From an uncultured Flavobacteriaceae bacterium (GTDB lineage Bacteria; Bacteroidota; Bacteroidia; Flavobacteriales; Flavobacteriaceae), in contig CALFUL010000017.1 of assembly GCA_937929935.1 (NCBI GenBank), positions 57,423 through 121,422 of the forward strand: 64,000 nt of DNA, in the 5' to 3' direction. The notes beneath the pieces are model-generated. The model was given only the letters and a program-made list of their open reading frames with translations, searched no databases and was not told the DNA's origin. This document shows positions 37,215 through 46,296 of this stretch, one piece after another. The position numbers were made by a program, and so were the translations under genes. Position 1 is the first letter of the stretch. Every line of letters begins with the position of its first letter.

Positions 37215-40127
37215 ATGCGAATCAAAATAATATTCCCCCTCATTTTGTTTCTCTCATTGAGCATAAATGCACAATTAGATCCATTAGTTACGCGTGATGC
37301 AGAAGCTCAAAAAAATTGGGTAAATCGGCAGTTCGCAAACATGTCTGTAGATGAAAAAATAGGGCAGTTGTTTATGATTAGCGTTGCAGCTAACCAAGAC
37401 AAATCAACTACGAATAAAATAGGTAATCTCATTAAAAATTATAAAGTAGGGGGCGTCATATTTTCAAAAGGAGGTCCGGTTGGTCAAGTTAAATTGACGA
37501 ACAAATATCAAAAATCATCTAGAATTCCTTTATTAATTGGGATGGATGCTGAATGGGGTTTAGCCATGCGATTAGATTCAACCTATGCGTTTCCATGGAA
37601 TATGACTTTGGGAGCAATTCAAGATGATAAAATTGTTGAAAAAGTAGGCGCTAGGATCGGAAAGCATGCCAAGCGTATGGGAGTGCATATCAATTTTGCA
37701 CCTGATTTAGATATTAATATAAATCCTGAAAACCCAATTATAGGAAACCGTTCTTTTGGCGAAGATCGCGATAATGTTGTTCGAAAAGGAATTGCGTTTA
37801 CACGTGGCTTAGAAAGTGCTGGTGTACTTTCAAGCGGAAAACATTTTCCGGGTCATGGCGACACGGCAACTGACTCACATCATGCTTTACCCATCTTAAA
37901 TTTTAGTAAGCAGCGATTAGACAGTATTGAAATGTATCCGTATTCAAAACTTATTGATGCGGGCTTAAGTAGTGTCATGATTGGACATTTAGAGGTACCT
38001 GCCTTAGAAATAAAACAAAATTTGCCCTCCTCATTATCAGAGCAAATAGTATCGGGTATTTTAAAAGAACAACTTGGTTTTAAAGGCTTAGTTTTTACTG
38101 ATGCTCTTAATATGAAAGGGGTAACCCAAGGAAAAGAAAAGGGTCAAGTAGCACTAGAAGCTTTTTTGGCAGGCAATGATATGTTGCTCATGCCTCAAGA
38201 CTTACCGGCCTCAGTTCAAAAAATTAAGACAGCTCTAGCGTCAGGCACAATATCTGAAGCTCGATTAAGTGAATCAGTCAAAAAGATATTAAAAGCAAAG
38301 TATAAAGCAGGCTTGCATAAGTACCGTTCAGTTTCAACCTGGAAACTTCATGATGATTTGAATTCGCTCAAAGATGATTTATTGTATGAAGAGGCGATAG
38401 AAAATGCGATTACAGTTGTTAAAAACGATAAAAATACTGTTGGGCTTAGCAGTTTAGAAAATATTAAAATTGCATACGTAAAATTAGGCGAAGATGACCA
38501 CCAACCTTTTATTCAAGAACTTAAGAAATATGCACAAGTTGATGATTTACAAGCCAAAGACCTTTTATCTTTAAAATGGAAGTTAGAAGGTTACAATGTA
38601 GTTATTATAGGGGTTCATAAGAGTAACAAGAGTCCGTGGGCGGGTTATGAATTATCAAAAAAAGATAAAATGTGGTTGCAAGAAATCGCAAAATTTAGAG
38701 GGTCAAACGTTATTTTATCGGTTTTTGCAAAACCATATGCCCTATCAAAAATAGCTGGATTAGATAAGGTTGAAGGCATTGTTATGGCGTATCAAAATAG
38801 TGAAATGGCACAACAAAAAGCTGCGCAAATTATTTTTGGAGCGATACCCGCAAAAGGTAAATTACCGGTAACTGCACATCAAGATTTTCCTGTAAATACG
38901 GGGGTCAATACACCATCATTAAATAGGCTGTCTTATACCATACCAGAACGTGTAGGTATGAGTTCAAAAAAACTAGAACAGGTAGATCGGTTAGTTCAAA
39001 AGGGGTTAGATTCTTTGATGTTTCCGGGGGCGCAAATTTTGGTAGCCAGAAGAGGAAAGGTTATATATCATAAGGGTTTTGGTAAGCCAACTTATGATTC
39101 TGAAGAAAAAGTGACTACAGAGCATATTTATGACTTGGCCTCAGTAACTAAAATATTGAGTACGTTGCCAATGGTCATGAAAATGGAAGAAGAAGGGCAG
39201 ATTACCTTGAATAATACCTTTGAAGAATTAATACCTGAATATGCCAATACCGCAATTAAAAATGTTACGGTCTTAAAAGCCTTATCACATTTTGGTCGTT
39301 TGCCTGCCTGGATCGCTTTTTATGTTGATACCCTTGATGAAGAACGCAAACCTTCTTCAGAATTTTATCGAACTCAACATCAACCTGGTTTTTCAACACG
39401 AGTCACTGACAATTTATATTTAGCAGATGTTTACAAAGACTCCATATATAATCGAATTGGTAGGCAAGATTTGAAATCAAATAGGTATCGGTACAGTGAT
39501 GTGGCTTATTATGTTTTAAAGAAATACATTGAGGAGTTCAGAAATAGAGGCTTAGACGAACTGACGGCTGAATGGTTGTATAAACCAATAGGAGCCAATA
39601 CTATGGGTTATAATCCTTTAAATAGGCATGCTGTTGAACAAATTATTCCGTCAGAAGAAGATAATTATTTCAGGTATGGTACTTTACAAGGCGATGTTCA
39701 CGACATGGGTGCCGCCATGCAGGGCGGCGTTGGTGGTCATGCCGGACTCTTTAGTAATGCCAATGATGTTGCTAAAATTATGCAAATGTATCTGCAAGAT
39801 GGCAATTACGGAGGCGCACAGTATTTAGATGGAAGGACGATTAAAAAATTTAATAATTGCTATTTCTGCGATAAAAATGTAAGAAGAGGAGTTGGTTTTG
39901 ATAAGCCGCAGTTAAAAGACAAAGGACCTACCTGTGGTTGCGTATCGCGAAAAAGCTTTGGTCATAGTGGGTATACTGGTACCTATACATGGGCAGATCC
40001 AGAAAAAGAAATTGTTTATGTTTTCTTATCTAATCGAACCTATCCTTCAGCACGAAATACATTACTTGTAAAATCAGGACTGCGCACACGTATTCAACGG
40101 GCAATTTACAATGCAATTACTGATTAA
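37215..40127 (+). CDS. GH3 beta-N-acetylglucosaminidase fused to a serine beta-lactamase-like domain
   Basis: 970 residues from the ATG at 37215, which starts a clean signal peptide (M-R-I-K-I-I-F...S-I-N-A-Q); sequence before it has no signal. Residues about 30-590 are a glycoside hydrolase family 3 module with the NagZ motif K-H-F-P-G-H-G-D-T-A-T-D-S-H (Asp220/His222 acid-base dyad) and nucleophile Asp296 in F-T-D-A-L-N-M. Residues about 610-970 are a beta-lactamase/class C esterase fold with S-V-T-K (Ser643, Lys646), Y-S-D at 760 and H-S-G at 917. The two domains should act on muropeptides or other N-acetylglucosaminides in the periplasm. The fusion is known in Bacteroidota. Confidence 0.92.
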   Translation: MRIKIIFPLILFLSLSINAQLDPLVTRDAEAQKNWVNRQFANMSVDEKIGQLFMISVAANQDKSTTNKIGNLIKNYKVGGVIFSKGGPVGQVKLTNKYQKSSRIPLLIGMDAEWGLAMRLDSTYAFPWNMTLGAIQDDKIVEKVGARIGKHAKRMGVHINFAPDLDININPENPIIGNRSFGEDRDNVVRKGIAFTRGLESAGVLSSGKHFPGHGDTATDSHHALPILNFSKQRLDSIEMYPYSKLIDAGLSSVMIGHLEVPALEIKQNLPSSLSEQIVSGILKEQLGFKGLVFTDALNMKGVTQGKEKGQVALEAFLAGNDMLLMPQDLPASVQKIKTALASGTISEARLSESVKKILKAKYKAGLHKYRSVSTWKLHDDLNSLKDDLLYEEAIENAITVVKNDKNTVGLSSLENIKIAYVKLGEDDHQPFIQELKKYAQVDDLQAKDLLSLKWKLEGYNVVIIGVHKSNKSPWAGYELSKKDKMWLQEIAKFRGSNVILSVFAKPYALSKIAGLDKVEGIVMAYQNSEMAQQKAAQIIFGAIPAKGKLPVTAHQDFPVNTGVNTPSLNRLSYTIPERVGMSSKKLEQVDRLVQKGLDSLMFPGAQILVARRGKVIYHKGFGKPTYDSEEKVTTEHIYDLASVTKILSTLPMVMKMEEEGQITLNNTFEELIPEYANTAIKNVTVLKALSHFGRLPAWIAFYVDTLDEERKPSSEFYRTQHQPGFSTRVTDNLYLADVYKDSIYNRIGRQDLKSNRYRYSDVAYYVLKKYIEEFRNRGLDELTAEWLYKPIGANTMGYNPLNRHAVEQIIPSEEDNYFRYGTLQGDVHDMGAAMQGGVGGHAGLFSNANDVAKIMQMYLQDGNYGGAQYLDGRTIKKFNNCYFCDKNVRRGVGFDKPQLKDKGPTCGCVSRKSFGHSGYTGTYTWADPEKEIVYVFLSNRTYPSARNTLLVKSGLRTRIQRAIYNAITD

Positions 40128-40145
40128 GGTTTCATCAAACTTGAC

Positions 40146-40263
40146 GTCAGTTCGAGTGATTTTGAGGCACGAAAAATAGTATCGAGAACAACTTAAGTGA
40201 ATAAGATTCTTCTTCTCGATATAAATTTTTCTCATTTCAATCGAAAAATCCACTCGAAGTGAC
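40146..40263. repeat. REP-like composite inverted repeat, pair 1
   Basis: Two related units face each other. The left one runs from GTCAGTTCGAGTG to TATCGAGAAC. The right one, on the other strand, runs from GTCACTTCGAGTG through ATGAGAAAAATTT to ATATCGAGAAG. They form a 118-bp imperfect palindrome in the spacer before bshA. Related units occur at 43259 and 57096. Confidence 0.85.
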
Positions 40264-40348
40264 AAATTTTATCAAAATTCAACTTCTGTTTTTGTAATAA
40301 ATCACTTTTAAAAACGACTTAATATAAGATTTAAGTACCTTTAAAAAT

Positions 40349-41497
40349 ATGAAAATAGCAATAGTTTGTTACCCTACTTTTGGTGGTAGTGGTGTGGTGG
40401 CTACAGAGTTAGGGATCGCCTTGGCTGGTCGTGGTCACGAAGTGCATTTTATTACCTACAAGCAACCAGTTCGTTTAGAATTGTTGAACAATAACATTTA
40501 CTTTCATGAGGTCAATGTACCCGAATATCCTTTATTCAAATACCAACCTTATGAGTTGGCATTGTCAAGTAAATTGGTAGATACAGTAAAATTGCATGGT
40601 ATCGAATTATTGCATGTTCATTATGCAATTCCGCATGCCTATGCGGGGTACATGGCTAAAAAAATGTTAGCTGAAGAAGGAATCTATATTCCAATGATTA
40701 CTACCTTACATGGTACAGACATTACCTTGGTGGGTAAACACCCTTTTTACAAACCGGCGGTAACTTTTAGTATTAATAATTCTGATGTGGTAACCTCAGT
40801 ATCATCGAATTTGCGTGATCGAACTTTAGAGTTTTTTGATGTTAAAAAAGAGATTCAAGTAATCCCAAATTTTATTGACAAAAGTAAGTATGAGAATTCG
40901 TATACTGATTGTAAACGCACCCTTTTAGCTGATGAAAATGAAAGAATCATAACGCATATCAGTAATTTTAGAAAGGTAAAACGCATACCTGATATCATTC
41001 ATATTTTTAATAACGTTCAAAAAGTTATACCGGCAAAACTTCTTATGGTGGGCGAAGGGCCTGAAAAAGAAGGGGCAGAGCAACTTTGCGAAGAATTAGG
41101 CATCAGTGATAAGGTAATTTTCTTGGGCAATAGTAATGAGATTGATAGAATTCTTTGTTTCAGTGATTTATTTTTACTTCCTTCAGAGAGTGAGAGTTTT
41201 GGTTTAGCAGCTTTAGAGGCGATGATTAATAAGGTGCCTGTGGTTTCAAGTAATGCGGGAGGCATCCCTGAGGTAAATGAACATGGTATTACCGGATTTT
41301 TAAGTGATGTTGGCAATGTTGAAGAAATGTCAGCTAATGCAATTAAGATTTTAAGTGATGACGCTGTTCTAGAAAAATTCAAAGAAAACGCCGTTAAATC
41401 CGCAGAGAAATTTGATATTTTAAAGGTGCTACCTTTGTATGAAGAAGTATACCAAAGCGCCTACAAAAAAAGTTTAGAACAAAAGTTGAAGGTATGA
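40349..41497 (+). CDS. bshA: N-acetyl-alpha-D-glucosaminyl L-malate synthase (bacillithiol pathway)
   Basis: 382 residues, GT-B glycosyltransferase of family 4. Characteristic BshA N-terminus C-Y-P-T-F-G-G-S-G-V-V-A-T-E-L-G, H-V-H-Y-A-I-P-H-A, T-L-H-G-T-D-I-T, and the C-terminal donor-site motif E-S-E-S-F-G-L-A-A-L-E-A-M. It joins L-malate to UDP-N-acetylglucosamine as the first step of bacillithiol synthesis. The bshB and bshC genes are not in the window. Its last codons overlap the next gene's ATG by 4 bases. Confidence 0.92.
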   Translation: MKIAIVCYPTFGGSGVVATELGIALAGRGHEVHFITYKQPVRLELLNNNIYFHEVNVPEYPLFKYQPYELALSSKLVDTVKLHGIELLHVHYAIPHAYAGYMAKKMLAEEGIYIPMITTLHGTDITLVGKHPFYKPAVTFSINNSDVVTSVSSNLRDRTLEFFDVKKEIQVIPNFIDKSKYENSYTDCKRTLLADENERIITHISNFRKVKRIPDIIHIFNNVQKVIPAKLLMVGEGPEKEGAEQLCEELGISDKVIFLGNSNEIDRILCFSDLFLLPSESESFGLAALEAMINKVPVVSSNAGGIPEVNEHGITGFLSDVGNVEEMSANAIKILSDDAVLEKFKENAVKSAEKFDILKVLPLYEEVYQSAYKKSLEQKLKV

Positions 41498-41952
41498 GAA
41501 TTGTTATAGTTAGTGTTATACTGTTATGCATAGGCTGCAAAGCTCAAGATAAAGCAGAAGCTCAAAATGAAGCCATGCAAGAAAATCAAGAAGTACTAGT
41601 GCCATTTCTACAAGATGAGTATAGTGGGGGCGAGGCTCAAGAAACTATGATTATTAAAGATGCTAAAAGCTTAAAGTCTTTTTTTAGTCAAATTAATAAA
41701 ACAAGAAAACCAGGAATTGCAGTGCCAGATATTGATTTTGCAAAAAACACGGTTGTTATTTACTGCAGTGGTACTCGAAATGATGGTGGATTACCAGAAT
41801 TAAAAATGAGTCACGAAAATGATACTGAACTCGTTTTTGAAGCCTCTCATAGGATGCCAGGAAAAAAGGTCTCGTACATTAGTTCGCCATTCAGCCTATA
41901 TATAATGCCACATACCGACAAGGCAATTGTTTTTACGGCGAATAAAAAATAA
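41494..41952 (+). CDS. Small lipoprotein, possibly PrcB-like
   Basis: 152 residues with a lipoprotein signal (V-I-L-L-C-I-G-C, Cys15) and an Ala/Glu/Gln-rich linker. The domain has EYSGGEAQETMIIKDAKSLKSFFSQINKTRKPG, then VDFAKNTVVIYCSGTRNDGG and a terminal beta strand. The middle recalls the PrcB C-terminal domain (PF14343), but this is weak. The start overlaps the bshA stop (ATGA), so translation is coupled. Function unknown; a link with bacillithiol is only positional. Confidence 0.7.
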   Translation: MRIVIVSVILLCIGCKAQDKAEAQNEAMQENQEVLVPFLQDEYSGGEAQETMIIKDAKSLKSFFSQINKTRKPGIAVPDIDFAKNTVVIYCSGTRNDGGLPELKMSHENDTELVFEASHRMPGKKVSYISSPFSLYIMPHTDKAIVFTANKK

Positions 41953-42006
41953 ATTTCTACGTATTTAGGTAAACCATCTATTTTACTGACCTTTCAAAGA
42001 GCTTTA

Positions 42007-42037
42007 TTGAATCTAAATTAAGTTGAATTTAACTTTG
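42007..42037 (+). promoter_or_regulatory. Bacteroidota-type promoter for OmpA-like gene
   Basis: TTG at 42007, 20 bases, TAACTTTG at 42030-42037: exact -33/-7 consensus. Predicted start near 42043, 25 bases before the ATG, giving a short leader. Confidence 0.7.
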
Positions 42038-42067
42038 TGATAAGTAAGAACCCCAATTTTACCTATC

Positions 42068-43249
42068 ATGAAAGATTTAAGCACCTATTTCGTAGCGTTG
42101 TTATGTTTGAGCGCAAGTACACTTTTAGCTCAAAATGAATTACCACGTATTACTTCAAAAGATAGTATTGTAAAAAGTTCTTGGAATATAGGCTTAGGCT
42201 ATAATATTGTTGACGATTCAGGAGATGCTTCTGGCGATTTATTTAATATAAAGGAACAATGGAATACTACGGCAGCACCTAACCGAATTAATGTGGGGCG
42301 TTATTTTAAAAACGGAATTGGTCTTGAAGCAATTGGGGCGTACAATACCTATCAAATTGGAAAAAGAATTGAAGGTAGAATCAATACTGAACAAATAGAT
42401 TATTTTTCAATTGACACTCGTGTTTCTTATGATTTGAATAGAATATTTGGTGGTAAAGGCTGGTTTGATCCGTACATAGGTGCTGGTTTTGGGTATACTG
42501 ATGCTAATAATGCAGGCACTACTACTTACAATGCAGTCATAGGCTTTAGAACTTGGATTTCTGACCGTTGGGGATTAGACCTCAACACTTCCGGAAAGTG
42601 GCGTACAGCTGATACTGGCACCAATCATATACAACATGCAGCAGGTATTGTGTATCAATTTGGTATTGAAAAAGGACTTTCAAAAAGAAGTTTAGATAAG
42701 TTAGCCATAATCAAGGGTATGGAGAGTGAGCGCCAACGCGTTGCTGATTCTATAGCCACAGTTGAAAGAAAAGCTGAAGAAGCGGCTGCTTTAGCAAAAA
42801 GATTGGCTGAAGAAAAAGAAGCAGTTCTTTTAGCTCAAGAGGCTCAAGCAAAAATAAATGCCGAAAATAAAATCAAAACTAATTTAGAAAATAAAATAAA
42901 TAATATTGGTTTTGTAAATTTTGACCTGAATTCATCGTACCTAAATGATGAGTCTATTCAAGTATTAAACAAATTAGTGGTGGTTTTGAAAGATAATGCT
43001 GGAGTACACTTAAAAGTATCTTCGCATACTGATTCAAGAGGTAAATCAAGTTACAATAAATGGTTGTCAGACAGGCGTGTAAAACGCACTGTAGATTATC
43101 TTATCTCAAAGGGCATTGATGCCATACGCTTAAAGACAGCATCTTTTGGAGAAGAAAATTTACTAAATGAATGTGATGATAATACGTATTGCCCTGAAGA
43201 AAAACACCGTATCAATAGACGTTCAGAATTTACTATTATAAAATACTAG
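42068..43249 (+). CDS. OmpA family outer-membrane protein
   Basis: 393 residues. Signal peptide (LLCLSASTLLAQ), an eight-strand-like beta-barrel region (about 35-200: WNIGLGYNIV...NRINVGRYF...DPYIGAGFGYTD...FRTWISDRWGLDL), an Ala/Glu-rich helical linker (about 215-275), and a C-terminal OmpA peptidoglycan-binding domain (VNFDLNSSYLND...VSSHTDSRGKSSYNKWLSDRRVKRTVDYLISKGID...RINRRSEFTI). It ties the outer membrane to the cell wall. Monocistronic with its own promoter; a REP-like unit follows the stop. Confidence 0.93.
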   Translation: MKDLSTYFVALLCLSASTLLAQNELPRITSKDSIVKSSWNIGLGYNIVDDSGDASGDLFNIKEQWNTTAAPNRINVGRYFKNGIGLEAIGAYNTYQIGKRIEGRINTEQIDYFSIDTRVSYDLNRIFGGKGWFDPYIGAGFGYTDANNAGTTTYNAVIGFRTWISDRWGLDLNTSGKWRTADTGTNHIQHAAGIVYQFGIEKGLSKRSLDKLAIIKGMESERQRVADSIATVERKAEEAAALAKRLAEEKEAVLLAQEAQAKINAENKIKTNLENKINNIGFVNFDLNSSYLNDESIQVLNKLVVVLKDNAGVHLKVSSHTDSRGKSSYNKWLSDRRVKRTVDYLISKGIDAIRLKTASFGEENLLNECDDNTYCPEEKHRINRRSEFTIIKY

Positions 43250-43258
43250 TTTAAAGCT

Positions 43259-43299
43259 GTCAGTTCGAGTAAAATTCGTAAGAATTTTGTATCGAGAAC
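43259..43299 (+). repeat. REP-like unit, single copy
   Basis: One unit with GTCAGTTCGAGT and TATCGAGAAC ends and an internal AAAATTC-GTAA-GAATTTT hairpin, starting 9 bases after the OmpA-like gene. It is close to the short-type unit of the pair at 57096. Confidence 0.8.
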
Positions 43300-43353
43300 A
43301 ATCTAAAAGCTAACAGTTATAGTCTTGAATTTAGTTAAGGGAATATACAAGTC

Positions 43354-44010
43354 TTATAAAATGTTTATCTCTTTGATATTCGAAATATAGTCATGAGGTT
43401 GAAATCTACCTTCTTGATATTTATAGGCATTCGAATGAATGTTTAGACCGTTATCAACTAAACAAATGGTTTGCCACCCCATGTCAATAGGCGAAATGAA
43501 GTCTTTCTTAAGGTTATCACCAATGTAGTAATTGGTGGTGCAATTAAGTGCTGCTTCTAGTACTAGATAATTGGCCTTATTTGGTTTTTCAGTTCCTATT
43601 TCTTCTGAAATAACACAATGGTCAAAATAAGAAGTGATCCCTAAAGCTTCTAATTTATTTCTTTGAGTAATGCTTCTACCATCAGTTAATAAACCAATTT
43701 TCCCTTCTTTTTTCTTAATGGTTTCGAGTAATTCTATGACGCCGTCAAAGGGCTTTAACTGTGGATTATGATTGCGGTATTGTTGTAGTAACTGTTCTTT
43801 TGAAACGCCGTACTTATTTACGATGTACTCAAATACATCCGTTTTATTGCGATATCGAGAAAACAAATCTGCAAAAAGGGTTTGCCACGAAGTGGGTTCT
43901 AATTTTTTAGAAATTTCAGTATAGGCCGATCTTAGAAAATTAACTTCATTATAAAGTGTATCATCAAGATCAAAAACTATAGCGGTGTGTTTATCAACCT
44001 TTATATCCAT
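43354..44010 (-). CDS. HAD family hydrolase
   Basis: 218 residues. Haloacid-dehalogenase core: F-D-L-D-D-T-L-Y with nucleophile Asp14 and Asp16, helical cap (about 20-90), G-L-L-T-D-G-R-S motif II, Lys in GTEKPNKANYL motif III, and I-G-D-N-L-K-K-D motif IV. Such proteins are phosphatases of small metabolites. Its start overlaps the 3' end of the ATP-grasp gene by 17 bases, so the two are coupled. In polysaccharide loci this pairing suggests a modification step, but the substrate is unknown. Confidence 0.85.
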   Translation of the reverse strand: MDIKVDKHTAIVFDLDDTLYNEVNFLRSAYTEISKKLEPTSWQTLFADLFSRYRNKTDVFEYIVNKYGVSKEQLLQQYRNHNPQLKPFDGVIELLETIKKKEGKIGLLTDGRSITQRNKLEALGITSYFDHCVISEEIGTEKPNKANYLVLEAALNCTTNYYIGDNLKKDFISPIDMGWQTICLVDNGLNIHSNAYKYQEGRFQPHDYISNIKEINIL

Positions 44011-44965
44011 GTACTAGAATTTCGTCGTCATAACGAATCATGAGTAATTCATCTTCCCAAACATCAAAACTTTCAGGTATTGTTTTGTTTAACAAATACT
44101 CATCAATGATCCATTTCGGAAAGTTAGCACCAGCGAGATACGATAGGGGGTAACCACCACCAAAACGCGGATTAATCTCTATGGCGTAAACATCTTTTGT
44201 ATTTTTTTTATTCATAAAAAACTGAAGGGTCAAACAGCCTACAGCTCCATCAATTTTACCTAAGCGTTTAATGATATATTTAACAAGGGCATTATTTGAT
44301 GTTAAAGCTTTATATACTTCTCCGTCTCTAACTTCTAACCTTTTTCTGGGTACAACGGTTTTTAGCTGGTAATCTTTGCCGTAGTATAAATCACATGTGT
44401 ATTCTTCATAGATATCATGATCCAGATACTCAAGAAACATCAATTTCTCATTTTGAAAATGATAATCAGTTAAATCTTCTTTTGATTTAATCACATAGGT
44501 ATCAACACTTCTACTGCCATCATAAGGCTTAATGAAAAGAGGTAGTTTAAAATCTTTTTTAGTGTATTCTTTTGCTACCTTAATTTTTCTTTCAATAAAA
44601 AATGTATGTGTTTTTCTTTTGTCTCGGCATATTCTTATTAAGTCCATTGAAGAGATTAAAACGGTTATACCATACTCAGCCAATAAGCCTTTATTTTCAG
44701 CGAGTAGTTCTAATTCAGTATCAATGGTGGGTATGATGAGCGTGATCTTTCTTGCTTTGCACGATTTTACTAAAGTGGCAAGGTAATTTGCATGACCAAC
44801 TCTAGGAACACCAAAAAAACCATCAGCCACATGACAGGCTGCAGAGAGTTCAGGTTCAGAGTCAGCGGCATATACCTTAGACTTTTTGGAGGCATTTTGT
44901 AGTTCTTTTTGAAAGGCTCGCACTAAAGAAACTCTTCTACCAGCCGAAGAAATCAAAATGTTCAT
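43994..44965 (-). CDS. ATP-grasp domain ligase (CarB-like)
   Basis: 323 residues. N-terminal pre-ATP-grasp domain starting M-N-I-L-I-S-S-A-G-R-R-V, then an ATP-grasp core with F-I-K-P-Y-D-G-S-R-S, a strand ending MFLEYL and metal-binding Y-A-I-E-I-N-P-R-F-G-G-G-Y-P. ATP-grasp enzymes form C-N or C-O bonds through acyl phosphates. Members in polysaccharide clusters may attach an amino acid or carboxylate to a sugar; that is inference. Its leader consists of a heptamer-periodic sequence that ends 7 bases before the ATG. Last-but-one gene of the leftward polysaccharide run. Confidence 0.83.
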   Translation of the reverse strand: MNILISSAGRRVSLVRAFQKELQNASKKSKVYAADSEPELSAACHVADGFFGVPRVGHANYLATLVKSCKARKITLIIPTIDTELELLAENKGLLAEYGITVLISSMDLIRICRDKRKTHTFFIERKIKVAKEYTKKDFKLPLFIKPYDGSRSVDTYVIKSKEDLTDYHFQNEKLMFLEYLDHDIYEEYTCDLYYGKDYQLKTVVPRKRLEVRDGEVYKALTSNNALVKYIIKRLGKIDGAVGCLTLQFFMNKKNTKDVYAIEINPRFGGGYPLSYLAGANFPKWIIDEYLLNKTIPESFDVWEDELLMIRYDDEILVHGYKG

Positions 44966-44972
44966 AGTAAGC

Positions 44973-45007
44973 TTTAATTTTTAATGGTTATTTGTTTGTA
45001 TCTAATA
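44973..45007. repeat. Degenerate heptamer array before ATP-grasp gene
   Basis: Five successive 7-base units (for example TTTAATT, TTTAATG, GTTATTT) of the same style as the arrays at 55.05 kb, placed in the leader of the ATP-grasp gene. The rest of the 44966-45209 spacer is plain AT-rich sequence. Confidence 0.5.
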
Positions 45008-45209
45008 CTGGTGGGGGAAAAACTATTGTTTGGTTCTTAAATTAGAAAACCCTTAAAGGGCTATAAAATCTAATTAAAGATATCAAATCTAAATAATTCT
45101 ATTCAAACAAACGTTTAATTCTTAAATGAATAAATAGATAACATGAATTATTCAGATAAAAATACAGTAGGTTCCTAAAATAAACGTAAAAGTTGTTGAT
45201 TTGTTTTCT

Positions 45210-46232
45210 TTAGTTCAATAGTTTAAACGAAAAGAGTTTTAGTACTTTAAAATACATCTTTTCATTGTTGATAAGGGGTAACAAAATTTTGTAACTCAAA
45301 TTATTATAATCTTCTCCAATAAAATTTGTTACTGGATAACTACCCGTTTGTTTGAATTTAGAAATAGTTTTTTTTAACTCATCTTTAGGCAAACCGTTTC
45401 TTAAACTTTTGACCAACATAAAAAACACAAAAGAATTTTTTCGAGTTTCAATACGTTGTATACATCGTTCTAGTTCTGGATTTGAATTTCTATGCCCTAA
45501 TTGTTCTAATTGCTCATTGAATTCAAAAACATTTTTCGCATAGTCACCCACCAATCGCCTTACATGACTGGTATTTTTCTTTCTCATGATAGAGTTGGGG
45601 CGCATGAAATATCTATAAAAGTCAAGAGGTAACCAACCAAATTTATTTGCGGCAACTATTAATTTTGCTGTAAAATTTGCATCCTCAACTAACCTACCTT
45701 CTGGAAAAATCAATTGCGTTTCTTTTAAAAACGCTAGCCTAATCACATACCACCATGCATTGTTCAAATAGTTGTTATGGGCAATGTAAGTTACACCATC
45801 AGTAACTTTCGCATCTTTACTATTTAATTCAGAAGCGTTTTTTGATGCTGTTACGTCAAGCGATGCCGTTTCAATGATGTCAAGCCCTAGCATGTCTAAA
45901 TCATGTGTCTCTAGGGTGTCTAATACCAGTTTTAAGGTGTTTGTAGCAATATAGTCATCAGAGTCAATGAAGTAAATGTATTTTCCCTTTGCAGCTGAAA
46001 TACCAGCATTTCTGGCAGCACTCAGTCCGGCATTTTCTTGATGAATAACACGAATAGTATTGTACGTGTTTTTATATAGCTCCGCTATTCTTGCACTTTC
46101 ATCAGTTGAGCCATCATTGATAATTATGATTTCATAAGTATCAAAAGCAATATTTTGCTTTACTAGGCTCTCAAGGCAATTCGCTAAATATTTTTCAACA
46201 TTGTATGTTGGTACTACAATACTTAAAAGCAT
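45210..46232 (-). CDS. Family 2 glycosyltransferase
   Basis: 340 residues. GT-A fold typical of GT2: S-I-V-V-P-T-Y-N-V-E-K-Y-L at the start, IIINDGSTDES, ENAGLSAARNAG and the metal-binding D-S-D-D-Y. C-terminal half is helical and variable. It adds one sugar to the polysaccharide repeat unit at the cytoplasmic face; donor and acceptor cannot be told. Part of the leftward polysaccharide cluster. Confidence 0.88.
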   Translation of the reverse strand: MLLSIVVPTYNVEKYLANCLESLVKQNIAFDTYEIIIINDGSTDESARIAELYKNTYNTIRVIHQENAGLSAARNAGISAAKGKYIYFIDSDDYIATNTLKLVLDTLETHDLDMLGLDIIETASLDVTASKNASELNSKDAKVTDGVTYIAHNNYLNNAWWYVIRLAFLKETQLIFPEGRLVEDANFTAKLIVAANKFGWLPLDFYRYFMRPNSIMRKKNTSHVRRLVGDYAKNVFEFNEQLEQLGHRNSNPELERCIQRIETRKNSFVFFMLVKSLRNGLPKDELKKTISKFKQTGSYPVTNFIGEDYNNLSYKILLPLINNEKMYFKVLKLFSFKLLN

Positions 46233-46296
46233 TTTTTAATCGTTTAATCTAAAATTATGGCATGAAACTCATTTAGTGAAGTGCCAATTTTCAGCA

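Noticed and set aside
45109..45116. AAACGTTT palindrome in the spacer before the ATP-grasp gene, as a LacI-type operator
   Set aside because: The symmetry does not extend beyond eight bases, which is expected by chance in AT-rich sequence.
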